Shown here piece after piece: positions 50,986 to 61,803 of a DNA stretch of 64,000 bases (positions are counted from its first letter, which is position 1; the number at the start of each line of letters is the position of its first letter). The DNA is from Gossypium raimondii. Lineage: Eukaryota > Streptophyta > Magnoliopsida > Malvales > Malvaceae. Where the stretch lies: the NCBI RefSeq assembly GCF_025698545.1, contig NC_068571.1, positions 50,439,733 through 50,503,732 on the forward strand, read 5' to 3'. Below the pieces are notes generated by a model. The model did not search any database and was not told the origin of the DNA. It was given only the letters and a program-made list of their open reading frames with translations. The translations under genes and the position numbers were made by a program.

Positions 50986-53424
50986 ATATTTGAGAGAGCT
51001 ATAATGTATTTTTTATACATAAGATTTTACAATTTTTCAAGAGATTAAATCATAAATTTTCTATTTTTTAAAGGAATCGGAATTGAATTTTAAAATTTAA
51101 AGGTCAAAATATAATTTTAGCAAATTTTATAATTTTTAAAGGTGTCCCCCTAACTCTATCCTTGTCTTGAGTTCAAATCTAGGGGATGGAGGTAACATTG
51201 GGATGACAGTACACAAAATAACCCAAATTTAATGAGTTCTAACCTGATCCAACTTAAAGGGGGTGGGTTTTTTTTTTTATAAATCAAGTTTATGGTTGGG
51301 GTAGAATAGGTTTGGAACTAAAAATTTTGAGGTCGTGTTTAGGTATTAAAATTTTAAATGAAATTGGGTTTAAAGTTGAGTTAGGGTCAAAGGTATAAAA
51401 ATTGAGTTAGCTAGGATCGAGGCAAGCAAAAGATCGCTCCGCCTTGTCATCCTCACTTTGATATAAAATTCTAATTTAATCTAACTCCAAATTTAACTAA
51501 CGGATACCGAAAGATAAAAAAAAAATGAAAAATTATTGGGTTGGTCAACCTTCCAATTATTTGTAGCATCACCCCATTACATTGTCAATGCAAGTTGGTG
51601 AAACTCCTTTATTATAGAATCTTCTTACCCACCAAACTTTGCCTAATTTATATTCAATCCTCCTCTTTTTAACTTCCAACCCTATTAACGTCCTACCCTA
51701 TTTTTCTTATCTATTAAAAATATCAATAAATATTATTGCAAACATCACCCATGATTAAAAATGAACTTACAAAGAACCCCGAATGTTAATATGATGGTTT
51801 GTTTCGAGTCGCATTAATCACGTTATTACTAAAATTTTGTCTTCTTCTTATAATTTTTCAAAACAAAAAAATAACTTACACATCATTAAAAAAAAAACAA
51901 TACAACAAATATTTTAAAATCTACAAATGAAAGTATTTTATCTTTATTTCTCAAACAATCTCGTTGACTTAATTATCACTTTAACCCCCCCCCCCAAAGG
52001 TTAAGAGTTTTGACATTGGACAACCACATTTGTAACAGGTTTGGGTACTTGCAAACATGTAGTACTACTGTACTTGTTATGATTATTGAGCTTTGACCAT
52101 ATACATTTGTCCAAATTAATAAAAGAAGTGTTTTTTTAATTAAAATATTAATCTCAGATTCAATCTTTAATTTTATTTTATTTTTAAAAACCTTCAGCGG
52201 TGAAACAGCTAGAGAATTAATTTCGAGAGGTCTAATTTATTCAACTCTTACAATATTTGAGATCTGCCCATGATTTCCGAGAGGTTGCCTCTACCGTCTT
52301 TACTCCGTGTATTAATATATATAGGCCTAATTGTGGTTTTAGTACTTTTACCTATGCTGATATTTTGTGATTTAATCCCTTTAATTTGGTATAATTTGAT
52401 CTTTTTATTTCTATAATATTATTATCGTTACTTGCTATTGTTAAAGTGTTGATGTGATTTTTTTTCCTTTTCAAGCATGTAATTGACATGTAAATTTATT
52501 ATTGATTTAACATAGTTAATTGGATTTTGTATGGCTCTATCTCGGTAACTGTTTAACAATAAAATAAAAATAAAATAAAAATCATGTCATCGCTTTAACG
52601 ACAACGATTAATGGTATTATCAATTTGGATTTATTCATGTAATTAGTTTTGGGTTTTTTTAATATATGATTTATATTTGTTTAATCTAATCATTTTTATG
52701 GTTAAATTCTACTATTCATCCCTGTACTTTGTAAAAGTTGTGAATTTATTCTTTGTACTTTCATTTGATCAATTTTAATCGTTATACTTTTCGGATTGGT
52801 CGGTTTTGAAATTTTAGTACCCAAACAAGAGTGATTAAATTGTTTGGTTAAATTCAACCATTAATCCTATACTATCCGTATGCAGTTATATGTTTAATTC
52901 GTATTCTCCAATTAGATTATTTAAAGTCTCTATACTTTTCAAATTTCACCTTTGATGTAAATGACATTCGTTAATACATTAATTGGATTTTAGTAAGTAA
53001 TAGGTAGAAATAGCAAGCCAACATGGTATTACATGTTTGTTAATATGTTTACCACATCGGATTTTGGAAATAGCAAAACTTAGCTTAATAAATTTAATGA
53101 TTATCATTTGAGAGGGCTGAAATTTTAAATTTTAAAAATATAAAACTAAAAATAATTAAATTAAAGTACATTAATTAAATCCACAACTTTTACAAAATAG
53201 GAAAATAATAACAATATTTAACCTATTATTATTCATTCATATAAATAAGTCGAGCAAATCAAAATGTTCAAAACTTTTAACAAAAAGGATTATTGATCTT
53301 TATATATATATATATATATATATATATGGATGGATTGGGAATTTTATTTACATCGCAAATCGACAAATACAGCCATATTATCCAACTTGATATCTAATTT
53401 ATTAAAATAATCCATCAGCTAAAT
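50986..53424. other. Gene-free AT-rich DNA with dispersed repeats
   Basis: About 50990-51150 resembles the interior of the 20597-20822 element family (TTAAAGGTCAAAATATAATTTTAGCAA as two phrases). About 52330-52600 and 52690-53200 carry 'ATCCCTGTACTTTGTAAAAGTT'-type dispersed repeats. A (TA)n run lies at 53300-53328. No gene. Confidence 0.45.
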
Positions 53425-54525
53425 TATATTAGTAGTTACTTAATTATATTTTTTTGTTATTTAATTGTGAAAGCTACAAAAGAGTTATCTAATTATTCAA
53501 TTTTATCTTTTTTTGTCACTAGCTAACTAATGTAAAAATAGAAACATCCAAAAATTCAAGGATAAACTACACCCATGGTCACTTTTGTTTACCTTAAGTT
53601 ACATTTTAGTCACTTATGTTTGAAATGTTACGTTTTTGTCACTTATGTTATCGTGTTGTAACATTTTAGTCATTGAGCTATTAATTGTCGCTAAACGTGT
53701 AACGGTAAGTTGACGTGGCACGTTAAATCATCATTTCAAACAAAAATTTTAGGGTAAATTATACAATCGATCCTCATATTTTTTTCATTTTAAGCAATTT
53801 AATTTTTTTATGTTCATATTTAATTTTTTAAATTTTTTAATTATTTCCCATTATTTTATGTTTCTCCTTATATTTTCTTGCATTCTCCATTTCTTTTAAC
53901 ATATCAAGAAGTCGAATTGGCAGTGAAGAATAAGTAGGAAGTCGAAAACCATCATTGCCTATAACCAAAACCCATTAAACCCATACCATGCAATTTTTTC
54001 TTCACTGCCAATTCGACTTCCTAATATGTTGAAAGAAATGAAGAAGGTAGGAAAATAGAGGGAAAAGCAAAAGAGAATGGAAAAAAATGAAAAAAAAAAG
54101 TTAAAAGAACATAAAAGAAAAAATTAAATTGCTCAAAATGAAAAATATGGGGACCAATTGTATAATTTAACCTAATTTTTTTTGTTTGAAATGATGATTT
54201 AAAGCACCACATTAGCTTATCTTTATACTGTTAACGACAATTAACGGCTCAATGACTAAAATGTTATAACACGATAACATAAGTGACTAAAACGTAACAT
54301 TTCAAACATAATCGACTAAAACGTAACCTAAGGTAAACAAAAGTGACCATAGATGTAATTTACCCTAAATTCAATATAGTTGGGTGACCAAAAAAAGATA
54401 AATTTGAATAGTTGAGTGACCAACTTATAACTTTTCATAATTTGGTGACTAATTTATTAACTTTTCATAATTAAATGACCAATATATATAATTAGATGAC
54501 TAATAACGTAATTTACCCTAATCAA
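53425..54525. mobile_element. Outer inverted-repeat element hosting a nested insertion
   Basis: The two flanks of the inner element (53425-53551 and 54374-54525) are inverted relatives of each other. They share TCTAATTATATA, TTTAATTATGAAA-type and ATTCAA.TTTATCTTTTTTTGGTCA phrases. The outer element was split by the inner one. Ends are approximate and no target duplication was delimited. Confidence 0.5.
53559..54366. mobile_element. 808-bp fold-back MITE with 7-bp target duplication
   Basis: Two arms, 53559-53930 and 53997-54366, are inverted repeats of each other over about 370 bp and leave a 66-bp loop. Shared landmarks: TATGGTCACTTTTGTTTACCTT, GTCATTGAGC, AAATCATCATTTCAAACAAA and GAAGTCGAATTGGCAGTGAAG in pieces. 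AAATTCA flanks both ends (53552-53558 and 54367-54373). It is non-coding. A transcript would fold into a long hairpin, a good small-RNA source. Confidence 0.85.
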
Positions 54526-55839
54526 TTATATACAAAATCATTAAAATGAACATTTTCCTTTTATCTGTTGAAGCAACAAAAACATAACTTTTTTAATATT
54601 GTAGGTTCTAATCATATCTGACTTTTTAAGACAATACCTAGAACTAGGTATAGCTTTTCTTTAATTTATGTCCTCTAACATTGACAACAATATCATACCA
54701 ATTGAGTTAATACGCAATCTAGAAAAAAAATAATTATATATAGACAATATTATTTGTATGTGTTTAACACAAAACGCTATGTGCATGCTTAACATCTCTA
54801 CTACAGACTAACTCGATCCAATGTGGGTCTCTCATCGATCCCACAAATATTTTAATCACCACCAACGCCATATCTGTCCTGAAACCATCTCTTTAATTTA
54901 ATCCACCACTTCATATATGTACTTCAACTTGACATTTTAATAATATAGAGAGAGAGTCAAAGGTTGATTATAGTAGTAATTTATAGAAGGAAAATGATTT
55001 CTTTTGGATGTCATGCATTATCTCACCATGTCATGTAAGTTAAAACAATAACAACGTATCTTAAAAGTTGGAAAAATCTATATTCGAATTTTAGTAATAA
55101 AAACATGAGGTTGGGCTTGAAATACTGAAATATAAAATGGAAAAGAAAACCATAGTTAAGCAAAAGAACGTGGGTAGCTAGGGAGACATTTGGCCATAGA
55201 TCCTCCTTATTCAGAATAAATATCTAAAATTAAGGTTGGGGGCGTAGATGTAGAGCCATACATGCAGAGGATGGATAAAATATATAGAGAGAAAGAGATG
55301 TCCCGTCGGCTACGGCACCGCCGTTTGACCCCATTTTGTCGCCTTAATAAAATCATTCATATGAAAATGAATGTAATTTTCTTGGTCCTCCACTTCCACA
55401 TTTATGAAGCCAGCAGATACATACAATCAGATCACATTAAAGACCATTTATAAGACAAGAAAATTATGCGGAGTATAGATTTTTTCGGTTTAATTTAATA
55501 AATTATTAAAAATTAATTTAATTATTTGTATGTCAGCTTATCCGATCGGTCTGATTTTGAAAATAATGATTTTACTTTGAAATTTAAACAAACACTAAAT
55601 TTTTTTTTTGAGATTATATATGTCTATTGTTTGAGCTTTAAAAATTCGTTTCTTTTAATAAATTAAGTTCTATTATTAAAACTTACCCTTGGTGATATTT
55701 GAATAAGAAAACTACAAATCTTAAACTTTCAATTTTACCATTAAATTAAAGTTTTTAATAAGTATATTTCTTGAAAATATCTATATAATGGGGTGTCATA
55801 ATCTACACCCAACATATTGATGCTTCGCTAAGGTCCTTC
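54526..55839. other. Gene-free AT-rich DNA
   Basis: No supported gene. A 63-codon open frame at 55262-55453 in a less AT-rich patch shows no domain. Confidence 0.45.
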
Positions 55840-56440
55840 TACTATGAATGTTTATTGAATTTAATTTTATTATAATTTAGTTATTTTCAGTCTTTTGAAA
55901 TGTGTCTTGAAGCTTCTTGAATCCTTGATGATTTCATCAAGAAGGGTGTCTGAAAGGAAGCTAAGACGACTGGGAGAGAATCTGGAATTCTTGTGTATTA
56001 TTGGTAAGTCTCTTGCATCCATAATAATGAAGTAATTAATGACTCAACAAACTGTTAACCGAATGCACAAACAATCTTGTTAGAAATAGCTTAGTCAATA
56101 TGTCTGCCACTTGTTCTATGGCTGGTACATAGTTAAAGCTCTACATGCTTTGATCTTGCATGGAAGACTGTATTTCTTGACATAGCAACGCCACTTTTAT
56201 AGTCACACTATAGGTACTTATGGTAAATAAATTGACCCCAAGTTCATCGAGCAAAGATCGAATCCAACTGAATTAGAAATTGTGTTTGATACACTATTAG
56301 ACTCAACTTTTGAAGTAGAAAAAGGAAACAATTGACTGCTTCTTTGAGCTTTAGGTTATTACCACCGAGGAATAGTGCATAGCCTGAAACCCATCTTCAA
56401 TCTCCCTAGGTTGGTGGATTACATGCATTTGCATGTATTT
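55840..56440 (-). mobile_element. Ty1-copia fossil: RNase H and 3' pol end, antisense
   Basis: The minus strand carries the last part of a Ty1-copia pol. It starts at the RNase H domain (SSKKQSIVSFST-like) and runs through the region that normally holds the CDN..A motif to the IADILTK-like end. It is heavily decayed, with many breaks, and clearly older than the element at 1085-3337. No LTR was recognised. Confidence 0.65.
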
Positions 56441-58139
56441 TATACTAGAGTGAATTTGCATCTTAGGTTATCATCGTATATTATCGGTTGTATTAATAGG
56501 TGGTTGCAAAGATAATCCACTTTTAAAGAATAATGATTCTGGTGGTGTTTGTGACATTCGGCAGATAATTATATTATATCGAACAGTTAAATTGTTCATA
56601 AAATGCTGAAATTATAGATAATGATAGATACGTTAATATTGTTTATAACATTAAAATTATACGTGAACTCACGTCTTCTTGCATATAAAAACTTATTGAG
56701 GGTTAGTAGGAGGAAATGAAAGCCAAATAAAAGAGAACCTACAAGTGCAAAAATGGCATCATATAGAGTTATGAAGGCAGGCCGAAAGAAACAAGACTAA
56801 TAAAGCTGGGGCTCTATAATTATGGGTTCCCAAAGCCCTATTTCATACTTGCACTTCACTAACACGTTTATTCAATCTCATCTTAATAGGTGCTAGGGCT
56901 TTTACTTCCTCAAAAGTTCTAATGTTTTTTTTTTTTAATTTCAACTTTTAAAATTTATAATTTAAACTTAAAATTTAGGGATAAGTCAATTTAATTCCTG
57001 AATTTAGTAACTTTTTAATTTAATCTTTAGTTTTTTAACTTAATAATTTTTTCAATTTTGAAATATGTGATGATGTGACACTTTAAGATTGTGCCACATC
57101 ATCACCTAATTTTCAGAAAATAATATTTTTTATGTGATGACTTGGTATAATATTATAGTGTCACATTAACACATGGACCAAAATTGAAAAAAATTTTAAT
57201 TCCAAAACTAATGTGAGAAAGTTATTAAATCTCAACCTAAAACTAATATGAACCTAAAAGAAGGTTTAAAGACCAAATTGAAAGAAATTACTAAATTCAA
57301 AGGCTAATTACTACTTTATCTCTAAAATTTAATGTCAAGATTCGGTACTACATTCTTCGTTGATGACATTTGGTACGTGAATATGTGGTATCTTGCATTG
57401 AAGGCTTCTTTTTAGGCATCAATTGGAAGCAAGCTCAACTTCTCCTGTTTTCATTTACTCATTTGGCAAATTTAGCTGAAATAATAATGTTGGTGCTACA
57501 AAAGGTTAGTTCACATAGCTGAAATATTGGTAGGTGTTAGTATAAGTGTAATAGAGTGAAGCAAGAAATTTTATAATGAAGAGGTCGAAATTAAATTAAA
57601 AATAAAAAATTTATCATTTATTAATTAAAATTTATTAAAATATAAAAGTTTTAAAAAATATAAACTAAATTAAAGGAACTTAAAGTCCTTATCAGCCTCC
57701 TTAATGTCGCCCTTGTAAGTATATTTTAATGTATCATTTAATTTTATTATTATAATTATATATAAATATAAATATAAAATTATTAATTAAGTTTAATAAC
57801 TTATTTTCGTAATTATAATAAATTAAAATAATTAAGACAACATATTAAAAATTGGTTTAATCGAAATCTTGATTAATTAATACAAGTAGGTACGTATAAG
57901 TAAAGATTGATACTAATCGAAATGAACCGAAACAAATTAAAATGGTAACCGGATATTGAAATTTTGATTGAAAAGAAATTTAGACTAGTTATTGAACTAA
58001 CCAGTAGCACCGATACCAATAAATTTTTTTTTTTCTTTTGAAAAGTGAAACAGTCCTATTTACTCTAGCTTTAGCCAATCTATCCATTGTCGAATTGGCT
58101 TCAACCGCGACATATGCAATAGACCGGTTCAAATCTTGA
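56441..58139. other. Gene-free AT-rich DNA with dispersed repeats
   Basis: About 56980-57330 holds a repeat built from 'TTTAATTCCTGAATTTAGTAACTTT' and its reverse complement, so it may be an inverted-repeat element. About 57550-57715 may be a decayed relative of the GTGGCGGA family. No gene. Confidence 0.4.
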
Positions 58140-58790
58140 AGAAATAATGATGTCTAGCACATAGCATTATTACAGTCACTTTCTGAACTATTTGGAAGCA
58201 TAGAAAATCTTGAGAGCTTCCTTGATCGCAATGGTCTCCGCTAAAACAGGATCGACAACCCCAATGGCCTTGGAGAAGATAACCAAAGATGACCCTAGGT
58301 GATTACGTAAAATACCATGGATACCTGCTGAACCATAACTACCCAAAACAGATGCATTCACGTTAAACTTAAAAGGACCCAAATTTTGGAGGGTCTCGAA
58401 CGCACAGTAGGCATATTGTCAACACTCTTCTTAGGAGGAGCCAAAAGCAAATCATTCAAAGATATCGCCACAGTTGGCCTTTGAGCCTTACACCACCAAC
58501 CCAATCTTATTTTGATGGTCTCAAACAACTGAATATGATCGAATATCTTCCCATTATAAACCATGCTATTACGCCACAACCAAATGCGCCAGATGGTGGC
58601 AAAGAAAGCCATGCTCCGGACTAGTTGAAGTCTTTTAGAGGGAAAGGAGTGCAACCACCTCTGGAAAAATAGAACTAATTGAACATTCCAAAGCGCACCA
58701 CCCATTTGCCAAATCCTCCACGAACATCACACGAAAAAATAATTAAGTGTTCAACGGGCTCTGACACCGAAAAGCTAAAAGGGAAAGTAT
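58140..58790 (-). mobile_element. LINE (L1-type) 3' fragment: zinc-binding linker and RNase H
   Basis: The minus strand first reads a zf-RVT-like linker (WRIWLWRNSMVYNGK) and then, in another frame, an RNase H start: GPFKFNVNASVLGSYGSAGI, HGILRNH and PVLAETIAIKEAL. These match the C-terminus of plant L1-type LINEs (FKFNVDGS....GPAGIGGVLRD, LAE..AI.EAL). At least one frame change separates the two parts, and the RNase H ends early. It is better preserved than the fragment at 21890-22440. Confidence 0.8.
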
Positions 58791-59690
58791 TAAACTTCAA
58801 CTTATCTAAAACTTTAAAAAAAAGTTTATGGTAAAAAAAAACAATTAAACTCTTAAAAAATTCATCATATTTAGCAATTAAAAAAATCGATTATCCTTTT
58901 GTATTAATAAAAATAGATGTTGACCGATTTGAACATTAATGAACACTGACATAGTTGATGAAAATCAATACATGGCATTGATAAATACTATTCATGCGGT
59001 ATACTACATGCTAGCTTTTGTCAGTCACGTCAATATTCGTTAATGGTCAAACCAATTAATAATGGTTTTTGTTGACAAAAGAGACAAGTTAATAGTTTTC
59101 ATTAACGGAAAAGAATATTTTATTCTTCTCTTTTTGTTTGTGAAAATCTTAAAGCGTTAATTATTTTTTATATTGGTACAATAAAAATAAATTATAATTT
59201 AAGAGTAAATGTTAACACTAATTACCTTTTTGAATAGCGGCTGTGATGCAATAAAATTTTTACCTCATAATTATAATAATCATTCTTACCGTCATTGTTA
59301 TTTTTAATTTACTGAAAGTAAAGGGACATCATTGTAAATCATGATTCTGTTTTAGAGTTTTTTTTTTTTTGGCATATCTCTTAAAAAGAAAATAAAAAAA
59401 CATGTTAAAATTCCAAGCCCTATGAATTTGGCTTTAAGTGACAAAAGTGTTATTTATTCCAATCTTGAAAGTGGAGGTAAGTGATACAGACATGGAAGCC
59501 TTGTTGGACCGCATTTTTATCTTGTTTCCAAAGAAAACACTTCTCATCTCCTGCGTTCTGAAACGCACCGTTTCAGTACTTTCAAATTTTAATTAATTTT
59601 TTTTTTATTTTACAAAGGCTTAATTAATTGTTTAAGTAATAATTTATCGAAATTCTTAATATTTTAAAAGGCAGTATAAATTATAAAATG
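58791..59690. other. Gene-free AT-rich DNA
   Basis: Nothing supported on either strand. Confidence 0.5.
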
Positions 59691-60072
59691 GGAAGAGATC
59701 CATTTACACCGGTATAAAATTTAAGTAGTTTCATATCCTTTCGTAACTTGTTATACGATTAATATTTTAACATTCCAACCGTTGAATTTATCAATATATT
59801 TGTACTTATCATGAATGTAATTTTGGAATCAATTCGATATCTCTAATATATTAATTTAAAATATTAACTATATTAATATATATTTAAGGATTGAAAGTTT
59901 TTACAAAAATGAATAGTTGGAAATTTTTAATTTATGTCAAACTTGACATGCATGATCTAGATGAATGAAGTATGAAATATGACAATTAAATTGTTAAAAT
60001 ATTAATCGTATAAAAGTTACAAAATTGTTTAAAACCACTTAAGTTTTACACTAGTGTAAGTGGATCCGTCCC
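59691..60072. mobile_element. 382-bp inverted-repeat MITE
   Basis: The left end GGAAGAGATCCATTTACACC and the reverse complement of the right end (GGGACGGATCCACTTACACT) match and continue into GTATAAAATTTAAGT / GTGTAAAACTTAAGT. Flanks are TATAAAATG (59682-59690) and TATAAAAAT (60073-60081), a plausible 9-bp target duplication with two changes. That length suggests a Mutator-like origin. It is non-coding. A decayed relative is at 10221-10440. Confidence 0.7.
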
Positions 60073-61248
60073 TATAAAAATAATATTAATTTTTTAAAAT
60101 TTATAAAATACTTAAAAATTACTAAGGATTATAAAAAGTTTAAATGTTATAAAATATAAAAATATAGAAAATTTATTCAAATTTTCCAAATATTATAAAA
60201 ATTAAAATAACTGCAACTTTTATTTTCTCTCAAGATATCCTGCATTTTACTTCAACTCATCCTTATCAATTTTCCTCACATAATCTTTTCCTTAACTAAA
60301 GCATTACACATCAATAAAGGTCTCTCTACTTTTCAGATTTAAAATCAAGTTTAATTTGTTAACCTTGTTAATTTTTTTGTTAATTTTTTGATGTCACATT
60401 TTAAATGAAAAATACTTGGTATTCATGTAAAAATGACTTATAATGAACATGAATTTAACAAAATATTTTTAATAATGTTAACAACTGAACTCAATTTAAT
60501 ATCTAAAAGTATGACTAGCCCAAAAATAAATGCACATGGACTAAATTTCAAATTCTGAAGAGTACAAGGAGTTATGGCATATTTTAACCTAATATAAAAA
60601 TATGAATATTTTAATTATATAAATACAGTATTTGTTTAAATAATACTTAGCTTTATTTATCCCTTACAATTCTAATGTGTCAATATGTACTCTCATATAT
60701 GTAATTTAAATTAAATTTTAATTAAACATTATTTATTTTAAGTTTATATATGTCATGTTTGTTTTACAAAGAAGTAAAATATAAATTTATAAAATATAAA
60801 ATAAATTTAATTAAACAATGAAAATGTAAGAAAATCTCAAATGTATGTGTATTTCATTGAAAACAATTTTTATGAACTATTTTTACGAAATCTATCCAAT
60901 AACAAAAGATATTTTACATGAATTCATCCAAATATAAAAAAATTAATTTTTCTAAAAACGAAAACTATTTTAGTGAAACAAACTAGTGTAGTAAAAAAAA
61001 ACTATTTATCTCAAGTCATTAGATAGTTTTCTCATTTTAGTCTCTTCCTGTAAATTTGGCTAACAAAATATTATTATATCAACTTTAATAAATTTCCATT
61101 AAAATTGAAAATGAATGAATAAAAGAAAAGCTTAAAGTTGAATGAGTGTGTATAATAATATTGTAATTAGCGGGATTAACGGAGGAGTGAATGAAATGAG
61201 AAAAATAGCTTAGGATGGTGTTACTAAAATGTTATTAAAGAAAAGACC
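60073..61248. other. Gene-free AT-rich DNA upstream of the SRP receptor gene
   Basis: About 60310-60600 is a dispersed repeat with 'AAAGGTCTCTCTACTTTTCAGA'-type phrases. No gene. Confidence 0.45.
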
Positions 61249-61256
61249 TATATAAA
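61249..61256 (+). promoter_or_regulatory. TATA box of the SRP receptor alpha gene
   Basis: TATATAAA lies about 100 bp before a probable 5' splice site in the leader (CAG|GTATTC at 61360/61361). The leader intron would end at 61782 (TTGCAG), leaving 21 nt of leader before the ATG. Confidence 0.6.
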
Positions 61257-61803
61257 GCCCTACTTCAACATTTTCTCAATTTGATTTTTTTCCTTTTTCA
61301 AATTAACCTTTTCGTTTTCTCTTTGTTTTGGGATTTGTTAGATTTAGAAGGAAAATTCAGGTATTCTTCTTTTCATTTTTATTAACTTTCAATGTTTACT
61401 AGAATTTTATAGGTTTTGGTTTATAATAATTTTAGTCTTTGATTTTGTTGGCTGGAGGTTTTGATTTTATTGTGATTCCTGCTGATCTACTTAACAGGTC
61501 TCAAATTTAAACCTTTGTTTCGTTTTGTTTGGTATCTGAGAAAATTGTAGACTTTAGGTTGGCATTTTAATTGAGGATCTTGAATTTTGCTCTTGATTCT
61601 TTTATTTTATTCCTTCCAGATAATATAAATATCATTTCTTTTTAGAAAAAAACCTCTTTCATATTATAGGGAAAGGGCAGATAAATTTGAATTTGTAGCT
61701 CAACGGTTTCTTTCTTGCACAGTTATGTGTATTATATTGCTTGGGTATTTTAATTTTGAGTTTTGATTTGATTGTATTGCAGGAGAGTTATTGAAATCAA
61801 GAG

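Noticed and set aside
53300-53328. (TA)n tract as a regulatory element
   Set aside because: A simple dinucleotide repeat in gene-free DNA.
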